Origin: Akkermansia massiliensis
Lineage (GTDB): Bacteria; Verrucomicrobiota; Verrucomicrobiia; Verrucomicrobiales; Akkermansiaceae
Direction: 5' to 3'
Assembly: GCF_018847375.1 (NCBI RefSeq)
Contig: NZ_CP072036.1
Span: 744,001 to 808,000, forward strand
DNA: 64,000 bases
A model generated the notes under the pieces. That model saw nothing but the letters and a program-made list of their open reading frames with translations, was not told the origin of the DNA and ran no database searches. The translations under genes were made by a program, and so were the position numbers. Each line of letters starts with the position of its first letter. The first letter of the stretch is position 1. Below are positions 43,380 to 52,752 of the stretch, one piece after another.

Positions 43380-45236
43380 TTAATCCGATTCTTCACCGTC
43401 TTCCGGGGGCGTCTCCTCCGCGTCCAGACCGCTCATCCACAGGTTCCATTTTTCAATGAAGGCGCGGTCCATCTGGAGCAGCGCATTTTCCTGCTGGGCG
43501 GGGGAAATGGTCTCCGTCAGACTGCCGAAAATAAGCAGCGGCTTGGAATACGCATCCGCCAGGGGGGAGAATTCCGCAGGCTGCTTCTGGCGGCATTCCC
43601 GCGCCAGGGCATACAGAGAGTTGAACGGAAGCTCGTTCCAGCTGACCTGGTACGCATCACTGCCTTCCCGGCTGTCCTGCGGTTCCACAGTCAGCAGATG
43701 CCCCTTCATCCCTGTCAGGCGCACCTTGGAGCCGTCTTTCAGCACCAGGGGTTTTCCAGGTTTCTTTTCCAGGAGAGCGGGCAGAATTTTCTCCATGCGG
43801 GTGAACAGGGGCAGCATTTGATCCGTCATTTCCCGGCGCACGGACAGTCTGGCCTTGACGGCGGGGGAGGAAATAACCTTTTCCGCCCCGCCGTAAACGG
43901 CGGAGGCCTTTTCAAAGTCCCCGGTTTTTTTCATGACGTCCGCAGCTTCCCGGCAAACGTCTTCATAGCTTCTGGACTGAGCGGCCAGCAGGGTTTCCTT
44001 TTTCTTTTCCTCCTCCAGCGCTTTTTGTCTTTCCTCCTCCTTTTTCCTCTCAGCCATCTTCACGGCTTCCGCCGCCTCCCAGTCACGGGCTGTCTGGTAC
44101 TGCATTCTCAAATGGTCCAGCATTCCTTCCAGCGCAGCATAGGCTGGAGGCATCGCGGACACTTCCCCGATCATCATCTGTTCCCGCAGGAAGTCTGCGG
44201 CGGACCGTTTGGCCTCCACTTCCGCCACCGTCTTTTCCGGCATGTCCTGAAGGCGTTTCAGGCGTTCGTACTGGTCCGTATATCTCTTGAGGTTGTTGAG
44301 CCAGGCGGAAGCCAGCTCACGGACGTTCCTGTCTCGGTCGTCCGCCGCATCGGCCGCCACCTTGTCCAGAAAAACGCCGTATTCCGGCCATTTACCGGCA
44401 AAGTACCAGGATTTCAGCGCCATGCCCACATAGTAATGCACGGCCAGATCGGAGTTGGAACGCAAACCCGGCATTCGGGAAGACCAGTCCCCGGAACTCA
44501 AGTACATGACCAGGTTGCCGACGTCCCTGGAGCGTTCCAGTTCCGCAGGGTCCTTGCAGGCCTCCACCTTCCTGCTCAGCTCTTCCAGGCGCTCCACCCC
44601 TTCCGGGAACTGGCCGCGCGTCCACATGCACAGAACCTGGTTCAGACCGGCCCAGAGTGAGGTGGAAAGGGGGCAGTCCGGCTGGTCCGCCAGATCCCCG
44701 AACATGGCGGCGGCTTTCACCAGGTCTCCCCGGTTCAGGGATTCCTGGGCTTCATTGAACAGCTTGCCGAAGCGGATGCTGCGCTCCAGCCGCGATTCCG
44801 CCGCAGCCGTGTCCTCCGGGGTAGTGCCCGTTCCCGCCGTAGGAGTGAGCGCCGGAGGGGGTGTTCCCGGGGAAGCGCCCCTCCCCTTCTGCCATGCCGC
44901 CCAGCCCCAGATGCCCAACCCCAGCGCCACTACGGAGGCAACGGAGGAAATGACGATAATGCGGCATTTCCTGCGGCGGACGCGCCGCGCCTCCGCCGCG
45001 CGCCGTTCCGACCAGGTGAGGCCGGATTCCTGCATGGCCAGGGTGTATTCCTCCAGGGCCTGTTCCACGGCATCCATCAATTCCGGATAGGAGGAGAACC
45101 TGTCTTCCCTGTCAAAAGCCATCAGCCTGTCCACGATGAAGCAGGTCATGGGGGAGACGTCATTGACCACCTGTTCCAGGCGGGGAAGGTTTTTCTTGGT
45201 CTCCAGAAGGACATCGGAAGACTGGGAAGCGTCCAC
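43380..45236 (-). CDS. C-terminal part of a split Ser/Thr protein kinase (membrane anchor and extracytoplasmic region)
   Basis: 618 aa from GTG 45236; this start is probably artificial because the frame continues the kinase encoded just upstream. Residues 1-70 are the missing end of the kinase domain (VDRLMAFDREDRFSSYPELMDAVEQAL, the typical final helices with the conserved Arg). A basic stretch, then a transmembrane helix (IIVISSVASVVALGLGIWGWAAW), is followed by about 450 residues of helical, charged sequence outside the membrane, with a coiled coil near residues 395-430 (KMAERKKEEERQKALEEEKK). The extracytoplasmic part has no recognised ligand-binding domain. The frame is joined to the upstream piece if one C is removed from the C8 tract at 45239-45246. 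Confidence 0.75.
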   Translation of the reverse strand: MDASQSSDVLLETKKNLPRLEQVVNDVSPMTCFIVDRLMAFDREDRFSSYPELMDAVEQALEEYTLAMQESGLTWSERRAAEARRVRRRKCRIIVISSVASVVALGLGIWGWAAWQKGRGASPGTPPPALTPTAGTGTTPEDTAAAESRLERSIRFGKLFNEAQESLNRGDLVKAAAMFGDLADQPDCPLSTSLWAGLNQVLCMWTRGQFPEGVERLEELSRKVEACKDPAELERSRDVGNLVMYLSSGDWSSRMPGLRSNSDLAVHYYVGMALKSWYFAGKWPEYGVFLDKVAADAADDRDRNVRELASAWLNNLKRYTDQYERLKRLQDMPEKTVAEVEAKRSAADFLREQMMIGEVSAMPPAYAALEGMLDHLRMQYQTARDWEAAEAVKMAERKKEEERQKALEEEKKKETLLAAQSRSYEDVCREAADVMKKTGDFEKASAVYGGAEKVISSPAVKARLSVRREMTDQMLPLFTRMEKILPALLEKKPGKPLVLKDGSKVRLTGMKGHLLTVEPQDSREGSDAYQVSWNELPFNSLYALARECRQKQPAEFSPLADAYSKPLLIFGSLTETISPAQQENALLQMDRAFIEKWNLWMSGLDAEETPPEDGEESD

Positions 45237-45969
45237 GCGGGGGGGGAGCGCCCACCAGCAAATGGTACATGGTGGCTCCCAGCGCGTACATGTCCGTCCG
45301 GAAGTCTTCTTCTCCCCTCAGCAGCGTTTCCGGAGCTGCGTAATAGGGAGTGACCCATATTTCCCGCTCCACGTCGGATTCACTGTGCAGCAGGGAGAGG
45401 CCGAAGTCCACGATCTTGGCGACTCCGTCAGGAGACTGGAGAACGTTGGCGGGCTTGATGTCCCTGTGCATGAGGCCCGCGTTCCAGGCGGCGTCCAGGC
45501 CGCGCACGATATCCAGCGTCAGGCGTAGCACCTTGTCCTCCGGCACGCGTTCTTCCGCGGTAATCAGGGCATCCAGGCCGCTGCCCTCCACCAGTTCCAT
45601 GGCAATGTAAAAAAGGCCCTGGTCGCGCCCCACGGCATAAATCTGCACTAGGTTTTCATGGGAAACCCGCGCCATGATCTGGGCCTCCCGTTCAAAGCGT
45701 TCACTGCGCAGGGCATCCCCGGCATAGGTGTCATTCAGCACCTTCAGGGCCACCTCCCGCCCCAGCACGGAATCTTCCGCCCGGTATACCACGCTCATGC
45801 CGCCTTTTCCCAGTTTTCCGGTAATCCGGTAGGGGCCCATGCGCGTTTTCACGCGCGTCAGCGCCTGGCAGCCCGGACAGATGGCGTTGGCATACGGAGG
45901 CAGTTGGGAAACGTCCATGGCCTGCCCGCATTCCGGGCAATGAACAATGTTGTCTTGCTGGGGATTCAT
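45160..45969 (-). CDS. N-terminal part of a split Ser/Thr protein kinase (zinc ribbon and catalytic domain)
   Basis: 269 aa. It begins with a zinc ribbon, CPECG at 11-15 and CPGC at 31-34, then a Hanks-type kinase domain: Gly loop GKLGKGGMSVVY, K76 in VALKVL, catalytic HRD 168-170 with IKPANVL, DFG 188-190 and APE 212-214. All catalytic residues are present. The reading then hits the C8 tract at residues 242-244 and continues in a wrong frame (GRFPVFRCPSGDQEKPS...) to a stop at 45160. The true continuation is in the frame at 43380-45236. As sequenced, the protein lacks its C-lobe end and membrane anchor, so it would be inactive or altered unless the shift is corrected by slippage or the base count is a sequencing error. 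Confidence 0.8.
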   Translation of the reverse strand: MNPQQDNIVHCPECGQAMDVSQLPPYANAICPGCQALTRVKTRMGPYRITGKLGKGGMSVVYRAEDSVLGREVALKVLNDTYAGDALRSERFEREAQIMARVSHENLVQIYAVGRDQGLFYIAMELVEGSGLDALITAEERVPEDKVLRLTLDIVRGLDAAWNAGLMHRDIKPANVLQSPDGVAKIVDFGLSLLHSESDVEREIWVTPYYAAPETLLRGEEDFRTDMYALGATMYHLLVGAPPPRGRFPVFRCPSGDQEKPSPPGTGGQ

Positions 45970-46121
45970 GAACGCAGGGCGTCGGGGCGGGAATCGGAAA
46001 AAGGAGGGGCGGGAATCCGGCGCGGCAGAGGCTGTTCAGCGCATCCGGCAAAAGTCCCCCTCCGGATATGAGCAGGGAGGGACCCCATACAGGGTCCCTC
46101 CCGCAAATTTCATTCCTCCTG

Positions 46122-47504
46122 TCAGGAGAGGGCCGGCAGGGAAGCGGCGGCTACGGCCTGGCCGTGGCGCTTGGTCTTTTCATCCGGCACGCGGAGCTGG
46201 ATCTTCAGCTCGGGGAATTCGGTGCGCAGCACTTCCTCCGCCTTGTCAATGATGATCTGGCCGCCGTCTCCGGAAGCCACACGGCCCAGGAAGAGCAGGT
46301 TGCGGATATCATAGAACCTGGCGTAGTGGGCAATGGCATAGCCGAAGTGCACGCCGATGGTTTCATAAATCTTGCGGGCGCGTTCGTCGCCTTCCGCCAT
46401 GGCGGCCTGAACCTTTTTGAGCTGTTCCGGGAAGGGCATGCCTTCAAACTGGAAGCCGGCGCGGGGAGCCAGACGGGCTACGGCCTGCTGGGAGAAGTAG
46501 AGGGCGCCTACGCCCATGTCCTTGGACCATTCGTCCACGCCGCCTTCTTCCGAGTAATCCACGGGAGCGAAGGCCAGTTCATTCAGCCAGGGCTTGATGT
46601 GGCCTTCCGGGTCCACGTAGCCGGCGGCTTCGGATGTGCCCATGGCTACGCCGAGCACGGCGTTGTCGTTCATGCCCATGGCTCCGGCGAGGGCGGTGAC
46701 TTCACCGTCGTTCACCACTTCAAAGGGGATGTTGTTCCACTTTTCCTTCTGGAGGGTGCGGAACACCTTGCCGAGGGTCTTTTCAATGTCTTCCTGGCTG
46801 ACGCCGCGGAACAGGGAGGAGGTGCGCACCTCGCTGTTGATGATGACGCCGGCGGAGGAACCGCCGATGGCGTCCACCCGCGGAAGGTGGGCTGCGGCGC
46901 GTTCCAGGGAGTCCTGGATGCCTTCAATGTGGTACTGGGGATCCTTCTGGAAATAGGGGTCCCAGACCACTTCTTCGGAATACACCACTTCTCCGTTCAC
47001 CACGGCGGCGCATTTGCGGTCGGAACCGCCCAGGTCGAAGCCGATGCGGTAGCCGTCCAGGTTGCGGCCCAGGGTCATGGAGCCGGAATATTCCTCAGGC
47101 AGTTCTTCCACGGACACCTTCTTCACTTCAATGGGGGAGCCGTAAATCTTCTTGCCGATGAAATCCCAGTCGAATTCGCGGGCGCCGCCCTTGCAGTAGC
47201 GGGAGGCCAGCATGTCCGCAATAGCGTCATCCCCGGCGACGAGGATGATATTGCCGCCCTTCTGCCACAGCAGGAATTTCACGATGCGTTCCACATAGGT
47301 CTCATTCAGGGCAACGTTTTCTCCGGTGTGGGGAAGGAGCTTGCCGGACCAGCGGAAGCAGGTCCCGTCATTGCGGGTCAGAGCGATGTCCACTTGATGA
47401 GAAGCGGGATCGGCGGCGGCTTTGGCCTCAAAGGCTTGATTCCAAAGAACGGCCGGCACGAAGCCGGGGTCCAGCACAGGCGTGATTTTGGGTTGAATAT
47501 TCAT
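46122..47504 (-). CDS. ROK/ASKHA-fold sugar kinase-like protein
   Basis: 460 aa from ATG 47504. The ATP-binding phosphate-1 loop is GFDLGGSDRK (D157-S161); a second nucleotide motif, GVAMGTSEAAGYVD, and NDGEVTALAGAMG follow, as in the ROK/BadF actin-like ATPase fold. The cysteine-rich zinc motif of standard ROK regulators is absent. The extra 140 N-terminal residues are not found in simple glucokinases. It is likely to phosphorylate a sugar or amino sugar; the substrate is unknown. It is divergent from the CPBP protease gene. Confidence 0.78.
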   Translation of the reverse strand: MNIQPKITPVLDPGFVPAVLWNQAFEAKAAADPASHQVDIALTRNDGTCFRWSGKLLPHTGENVALNETYVERIVKFLLWQKGGNIILVAGDDAIADMLASRYCKGGAREFDWDFIGKKIYGSPIEVKKVSVEELPEEYSGSMTLGRNLDGYRIGFDLGGSDRKCAAVVNGEVVYSEEVVWDPYFQKDPQYHIEGIQDSLERAAAHLPRVDAIGGSSAGVIINSEVRTSSLFRGVSQEDIEKTLGKVFRTLQKEKWNNIPFEVVNDGEVTALAGAMGMNDNAVLGVAMGTSEAAGYVDPEGHIKPWLNELAFAPVDYSEEGGVDEWSKDMGVGALYFSQQAVARLAPRAGFQFEGMPFPEQLKKVQAAMAEGDERARKIYETIGVHFGYAIAHYARFYDIRNLLFLGRVASGDGGQIIIDKAEEVLRTEFPELKIQLRVPDEKTKRHGQAVAAASLPALS

Positions 47505-47704
47505 GGCAATAATCCGTTGGAAACGTAGCATACCCGCTTTTCTTTGAAAAGTATTCATTCCCTTCCTTCATGATTTTTTTTGCGGAGTACGGGGCGATAG
47601 CTCACTTTCTGCTGGAAAATCACCGTGTTTTCACTAAAGAAGCAGGTGTCCTTATTCCGGCGTGGCGCTCCGGAAGGGCGGCCTATTCCACGCATACCTG
47701 TTTC

Positions 47705-48568
47705 ATGAATGAATTAACGGACCAGCTTATTACCCTGTTCTCCTCCGCCCTGATTGCCGTCATGTTCATCGCCGTGGCGGTGGGCATCTTCCGCCAGGCC
47801 CATGCGCCGAACATCCAGCGCCCCCTGAAATGGCACATCCCCGTGGACCATCTGGACATGCTGGACATCGCCATGTGCGGCATCATCGTCCTGTACTTCA
47901 GCCTGGGCGCCCTGATGGCTGCGGCCACGCCTCCGGGAGCCTCCGCTCCGCCCACCACTACAAACATGGAGCTGGACGGCTACAAGATTTTCAACGGCAC
48001 CTGCCTGAACCTCATCCTGGCCTTCGTCCTGCTGGTGCGCATGTTCCACACGGGCAGAATGGAGGCGCTGGGGCTGAAAAAACATTCCCTGAAAGCCCTT
48101 CTTTATGCCCCCGTGGCGGGCTACCTGCTGGTGCTGGTCATCCACTTCCTGCTGGACAGGGCGGGCCTGTTCCAGTGGATTGAACAGGTCACGCACGCTC
48201 CGGCGGAGCAGTCCATCGTCTCCGTGCTGCGGCATTCCAGCGATATTCCCCTGGTTGTGGTCATCTGCTTCAGCGCCGCCATCGCGGCCCCGCTGGTGGA
48301 GGAACTCATCTTCCGCGGCTACCTGTACCCAATCATGAAAAAGTACACGGGCGCCTGGTTTGCGCTGGTCACCACGTCCCTGCTCTTCGGCATCATCCAC
48401 GTCAGCCTGGTGCCCTTCATTCCGCTGGCAATCTTCGGGGCCATGCTGGTGCTGCTGTACGAATACACGGGCTCCATCTGGACGCCCATCATCGCCCACT
48501 GCATTTTTAACACCGCCACCCTCATCAACATCCTGTATCCCGGCGTTCTCCTTCCCTATGGAACCTGA
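47705..48568 (+). CDS. CPBP-family intramembrane glutamic protease
   Basis: 287 aa from ATG 47705 with about seven membrane helices. Motif 1 is APLVEELIFRGYLYP (E199, E200 and R204), motif 2 the HVSLV segment, and motif 3 the late AHCIFN, matching the CaaX-protease and bacteriocin-processing (CPBP/Abi) family. These enzymes cut substrates within membranes. The partner is unknown. Its end overlaps the start of thiL by 11 bases, so they are translated from one message, an unusual pairing with no functional explanation. Confidence 0.85.
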   Translation: MNELTDQLITLFSSALIAVMFIAVAVGIFRQAHAPNIQRPLKWHIPVDHLDMLDIAMCGIIVLYFSLGALMAAATPPGASAPPTTTNMELDGYKIFNGTCLNLILAFVLLVRMFHTGRMEALGLKKHSLKALLYAPVAGYLLVLVIHFLLDRAGLFQWIEQVTHAPAEQSIVSVLRHSSDIPLVVVICFSAAIAAPLVEELIFRGYLYPIMKKYTGAWFALVTTSLLFGIIHVSLVPFIPLAIFGAMLVLLYEYTGSIWTPIIAHCIFNTATLINILYPGVLLPYGT

Positions 48569-49454
48569 TCCCACCATCCGGCAGACGGGGGAGGACGCGC
48601 TGGTGGCCCGGCTCCTGCCCCTGATGCCCTCCAACGCCTTCCTGGTCACGGGACCGGGGGACGATTGCGCCGTGGCCCGGAGCTCCGGAAACCGTCAATT
48701 GCTCCTGAAAACGGACTGCGTGGTGGAAGGCATGCACTTCCTGCCTGGAACGGATCCCGAACTGATCGGCAGGAAGGCACTGGCTAGGGCCGTCTCAGAC
48801 ATAGCGGCCATGGGCGGCACACCGCTTCACGCGCTGGTGACCCTGTTCGTGCATGCGGACCGCCCCGTCTCCCAGGTGGAAGGAATTTACCGGGGAATGG
48901 GACGGCTGGCACGGCAATTCGGCATCAGCATTGCCGGAGGGGAAAGCTCCGGCCTGCCGGAAGACGGCCTCATCATCAGCGTGGCCCTCACCGGAGAGGT
49001 TGCGGAAGGGAAAGCCGTCCTGCGCAGCACGGCGCGCGCGGGAGACCTGCTCGCCGTCACGGGCGTGCTCGGCGGCAGCTTTCCCACGGGGCACCATCTT
49101 TCCTTCATTCCACGGGTCAGGGAGGGCGGCGTACTGGCCGCCTCCGGCTTGGCCACCGCCATGATGGACCTTTCCGACGGTCTGGGAACCGACCTTCCAC
49201 GGCTGGCCGCGGCCTCCGGACTGGGATTCCGCATTCATGCAGAACTCCTTCCCGTGCGCCCGGGCTTCACCGCGGCGCAGGCCGCAGGAGACGGGGAGGA
49301 TTACGAGCTGCTGGTCACGTTCCGTCCCGGCGACCGGGAGCGGGTTGCCCGGCTGGCCGCGGAGCATTTCCCGGAAACGCCCTTCACCGTTATCGGGGAA
49401 ATGACGACGGAACCCTCCTCCGCCCTTCCGTCAGGCTACAGGCATTTCAACTAG
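48558..49454 (+). CDS. thiL: Thiamine-monophosphate kinase
   Basis: 298 aa from ATG 48558, overlapping the CPBP gene by 11 bases. The N-terminal part has the metal-binding GPGDDCAV and KTDCVVEGMHF; the centre shows ARAVSDIAAMGGTPLHALV and SIAGGES, and later MMDLSDGLGTDLPRL, all signatures of ThiL (PurM-like superfamily). ThiL phosphorylates thiamine monophosphate to thiamine diphosphate in the cytoplasm. The protein is close to the standard length. It is convergent with the acyltransferase gene. Confidence 0.93.
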   Translation: MEPDPTIRQTGEDALVARLLPLMPSNAFLVTGPGDDCAVARSSGNRQLLLKTDCVVEGMHFLPGTDPELIGRKALARAVSDIAAMGGTPLHALVTLFVHADRPVSQVEGIYRGMGRLARQFGISIAGGESSGLPEDGLIISVALTGEVAEGKAVLRSTARAGDLLAVTGVLGGSFPTGHHLSFIPRVREGGVLAASGLATAMMDLSDGLGTDLPRLAAASGLGFRIHAELLPVRPGFTAAQAAGDGEDYELLVTFRPGDRERVARLAAEHFPETPFTVIGEMTTEPSSALPSGYRHFN

Positions 49455-49503
49455 CCGGATAAGGAAAAACCGGACCGGAAACCGGCAAAAAACGCCTGCG
49501 GAA

Positions 49504-51345
49504 CTATTCCGCCGCCTTCTCCTCTTCCCTCTCCCGCTGCATGTAGGGCAGCAGCTGTTCGTACGTGTCCTTCCCCATGTAGCGCTTGATGGAACGCTCC
49601 GGAGACTTGAAAATGTCCACCAGGATCAGGCAGTCCAGCACATCGCCGAAATGCTTGTCCACGCTGAAGGACAGGATTTTTCCGTTCAGCTTCAGGTACT
49701 GGCGCAGCAGCACGGGAATTCCCTTGCCGTCCTCCTCAATGTCCGCCACGAGCTGGGAGAGCCCCTGGGCGTCCGTCAGGCCAATGGGCAGGATACAGGA
49801 TTCCGACCTTTTCAGGTCCGCCTTGCGGGGCGGATTGTAGGCTTTCACCTCATGCACCAGCACGGAGTCCATTTCATGCGCCTTCAGGTAGGAGACGATG
49901 AGGGCACGGGAAAGGTTGGTGTAATCACGGGAGATGCTTACCGTGCCGAACAGGTAGCGGTAATGGTGGTTGCGGGCCATGAACTGGCCGATGCCCTCCC
50001 AGATGAAGCCGAGGGCCAGCGGCCTTTTCTGGTATTCCGGCACGATGAAGGCGCGTCCCATTTCCAGGGAGCGGTCCAGCACCTTCAGGGCGGCGGGGGT
50101 AAAGGAGAAATATTCCCCGTTATACAGCCCTTTCACGCCGTAGCGGGCGATGATCTTGTCCGTCTCCCCCATACGGTAGGCCCCTGCAATCTTCCGGTGG
50201 GTCCTGTCCCACAGGAACAGGTGCTTGTAATGGTTGTCGTACGTGTCCAGGTCGCACGCCTTGCCGGAGCCCTCCCCCACCTGGCGGAAGGTGTATTCCC
50301 TCAAGCGCCCTATTTCAATCAGGATATTGGGGATTTGCAGGGCGTCCGCCACGTACACGTCCCAGTCTCCGTTCTCCTGGCGGGCATGCAGGCATTCCGC
50401 GGGCAGTGCGTCAATCTCCGCCTGCATGTCCTGCACGGAAACGGGCGGAATCAGTGCGGCCATCTTCGCCTTCCGGTCCTTCCTGTGCACATGGGGACGG
50501 CGGCTCTTTTCATAACTCTTGCCCAGCAGGTAGGTGCGCAGGCGCAGATGGGAAACCATGGCTTCATCGGAATCATACTGCCCAAGCTGGCTGAACGGAA
50601 TGGGCTTGCCCACCACGATGCGGTGCGTACGGCGCCCGTCACGCCCCACTTCACGGGGAAGGAAAGCCACTCGCGCCTTGCGGTTGATGAGGGAAACGCC
50701 CTGGAACAGCAGGCTGTTGCGCCCCGGAAAATGCACGGGAACCACCGTCGCCTTCGTCATGCGGATGATGGCGGCGATGTTCGCGTTCCAGGGATCGTCC
50801 GTCACCCTCTTGTGGGCCAGGGAAAAGCTGGAGGCCGTGCCGGCGGGGAAAATGCCCAGGACGCCGCCCTTCCGCAGCCAGGAGATCATCTTGCGCATGC
50901 CGGAGAGATTCTTGCGCTTGGCGTTCTCATCCTCGTACACGTCCACCTTGATCAGCCAGGGTTCCAACTCCTGGCACAGGGAAAGCTGTTCGTTCGCCAG
51001 AATGCGGACGTCCTCCCTCACGCGGGTGAGCAGCTCTCCGAACATGATGCCGTCCGACAGGCCGTGCGGATGGTTGGCGACCACGACCACCGGCCCTTTC
51101 TTGGGGATATTTTCCAGATCCCCCGGGCGCAGTTGCAGCTTCAGGTTCAAATGTCTGGAAGCAAGCTGGAAGAAATTCTCCGGAGAACCGGATTCCTTGT
51201 CGCGCACGATCTTGTCGTACGCCTTGTTCAAGCGTTCCAGGCCCAGCAACTTTTCGGCGGACGCGGCCACCAGGGCGGGAAGGCGCGTATTCTCATCCAA
51301 AATGTCTCTGATGTCCACCATCTTCGGGTGTTTGAGTTGGGCCAT
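49504..51345 (-). CDS. Two-domain acyltransferase (PlsC-like plus GNAT-type, OlsF-like layout)
   Basis: 613 aa. The N-terminal half (about residues 40-280) is a lysophospholipid acyltransferase-type domain with VVVANHPHGLSDG, and later GILGIFPAGTAS. The C-terminal half contains YDNHYKHLFLWDRTHRKIAGAYRMG and later RALIVPEYQKRPLALGFIW-type sequence, matching the acetyltransferase-fold domain of the hemolysin/OlsB family. This pairing is that of bifunctional OlsF, which makes ornithine lipids by N- and O-acylation; the product here is inferred, as related enzymes may use other amino acids. It is divergent from cmk. Confidence 0.78.
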   Translation of the reverse strand: MAQLKHPKMVDIRDILDENTRLPALVAASAEKLLGLERLNKAYDKIVRDKESGSPENFFQLASRHLNLKLQLRPGDLENIPKKGPVVVVANHPHGLSDGIMFGELLTRVREDVRILANEQLSLCQELEPWLIKVDVYEDENAKRKNLSGMRKMISWLRKGGVLGIFPAGTASSFSLAHKRVTDDPWNANIAAIIRMTKATVVPVHFPGRNSLLFQGVSLINRKARVAFLPREVGRDGRRTHRIVVGKPIPFSQLGQYDSDEAMVSHLRLRTYLLGKSYEKSRRPHVHRKDRKAKMAALIPPVSVQDMQAEIDALPAECLHARQENGDWDVYVADALQIPNILIEIGRLREYTFRQVGEGSGKACDLDTYDNHYKHLFLWDRTHRKIAGAYRMGETDKIIARYGVKGLYNGEYFSFTPAALKVLDRSLEMGRAFIVPEYQKRPLALGFIWEGIGQFMARNHHYRYLFGTVSISRDYTNLSRALIVSYLKAHEMDSVLVHEVKAYNPPRKADLKRSESCILPIGLTDAQGLSQLVADIEEDGKGIPVLLRQYLKLNGKILSFSVDKHFGDVLDCLILVDIFKSPERSIKRYMGKDTYEQLLPYMQREREEEKAAE

Positions 51346-51483
51346 GCCCCGCTGTATAACGGATTTACAGGAAAAAGTGAAACTCTTTTTGCACGGGCCG
51401 CCGGAACGCAGTCTTGATTTCCACGGGGCGCAAAGCTACAATCCAAGCGGCTTTAGCCCCCATTTCCAACATAGAAGACACTC

Positions 51484-52125
51484 ATGCATCCAGCCATCGC
51501 CATTGACGGTCCCGCCGCATCCGGAAAATCCACCGTCGCCAAGCTCATCGCGGACCGCCTCGGCTACACGTTCATCAACACCGGGGCCATGTACCGGGCC
51601 GTCACCTGGTATATGCTGGAACAGGGCATCGACCCTGCGGACACGGCCGCCGTGCTGGAAGCGCTGTCCTCCGTTCCCCTCTCCTTCGGAAAGGACGGCA
51701 GCCGCTCCGTGGTCCTGTGCGGGGAACGCGTGCTGGGTGAAGAACTCACGCGCCCGCAGGTTAACGACCACGTCTCCACCATCGCGGCCATTCCGGAAGT
51801 GCGCTCCCTGCTGGTGGAACGGCAGCGGGAATACAACCGCCGGGAACCCGTGGTGATGGAAGGCAGGGACATAGGCACCGTGGTATTTCCGGACACGCCG
51901 TTCAAGTACTTCGTCACCGCCTCCGAGGAAGTGAGGGCCTCCCGCCGCGCCGCGGAAGGCCTGACGGACTCCATTGCGGAACGGGACCGCAAGGACTCCT
52001 CCCGCGCCACCGCCCCGCTGGCCCAGGCTCCGGACGCCCTGCTGGTGGATACGTCAGACATGACGATCGACCAGGTCGTCCGTTTCATTACCGACAACAT
52101 TCAACAAAAACTCTCCGCCAGATGA
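51484..52125 (+). CDS. cmk: Cytidylate kinase
   Basis: 213 aa. Starts IAIDGPAASGKSTVAKLIA, the Cmk P-loop, followed by GYTFINTGAMYRAVTWYML with the CMP-binding residues. EGRDIGTVVFPDTPFKYFVTA is the family hallmark. The enzyme converts CMP/dCMP to the diphosphate. Its stop overlaps the plsC start (ATGA), and recF follows plsC by 19 bases, so the three form an operon. Confidence 0.95.
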   Translation: MHPAIAIDGPAASGKSTVAKLIADRLGYTFINTGAMYRAVTWYMLEQGIDPADTAAVLEALSSVPLSFGKDGSRSVVLCGERVLGEELTRPQVNDHVSTIAAIPEVRSLLVERQREYNRREPVVMEGRDIGTVVFPDTPFKYFVTASEEVRASRRAAEGLTDSIAERDRKDSSRATAPLAQAPDALLVDTSDMTIDQVVRFITDNIQQKLSAR

Positions 52126-52733
52126 ACTCCTTCTACTGGGTTTTCTACACGCTCTTTAAAAGCATTTCCAAAGCCTTCTTTTCCTGGAAAGTCGTCAACC
52201 GGGAAAAGCTCATTGAAGACGGCCCCGTGCTCATCGTCAGCAACCACCAGAGCTTTCTGGACCCGCCCATGCTGGGCATCTCCTATGAGGACGGCATCTA
52301 TTTCTTTGCCCGCAAGACCCTGTTCCAGGGCATCTTCAAATGGGCTCTTCCGCTCTGCCTGGCCATCCCGATCGACCAGGAAAACCCGGACGCCGCCAGC
52401 CTCAAGCACGTCATCCGCCTGCTGAAATCCGGCAAGCGCGTGCTCGTCTTCCCGGAAGGTTCCCGCACTCCGGACGGTGAAATCCACGACGGCATGGGGG
52501 GCATCGGCCTCATTCTGAGCAAGACGAAGGTTCCCGTGCAGCCCCTGCGCATCAGCGGAGCGTATGAAGCCTTCCCCATCGGCGCCCGCTTCCCCAAACT
52601 CCACCCCGTCACGGTCACGGTGGGGGATCCCATCCCCTTCACTCCGGCGGAACTTAACGCCAGGGGAAAAGAGGCGTACCAGCATTTGACGGACAGGATC
52701 ATGGACGCCATCCGCGCCCTCCCTGCGGAATAA
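52122..52733 (+). CDS. plsC: 1-Acyl-sn-glycerol-3-phosphate acyltransferase (PlsC)
   Basis: 203 aa, a short PlsC. The HX4D catalytic motif is NHQSFLDP, and the acceptor-binding FPEGSRTPDG and later VPVQPLRISGAYEAFP are present. It converts lysophosphatidic acid to phosphatidic acid at the inner membrane; a hydrophobic N-terminus supports membrane association. It overlaps cmk by four bases and is followed by recF. Confidence 0.92.
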   Translation: MNSFYWVFYTLFKSISKAFFSWKVVNREKLIEDGPVLIVSNHQSFLDPPMLGISYEDGIYFFARKTLFQGIFKWALPLCLAIPIDQENPDAASLKHVIRLLKSGKRVLVFPEGSRTPDGEIHDGMGGIGLILSKTKVPVQPLRISGAYEAFPIGARFPKLHPVTVTVGDPIPFTPAELNARGKEAYQHLTDRIMDAIRALPAE

Positions 52734-52752
52734 TCCCTCCTTCCCCTGCCCC

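Noticed and set aside
46122-47504. Assignment of the ROK-like gene as a ROK transcriptional repressor
   Set aside because: There is no helix-turn-helix domain at the N-terminus and no ROK zinc motif, so only a kinase-like call is made.
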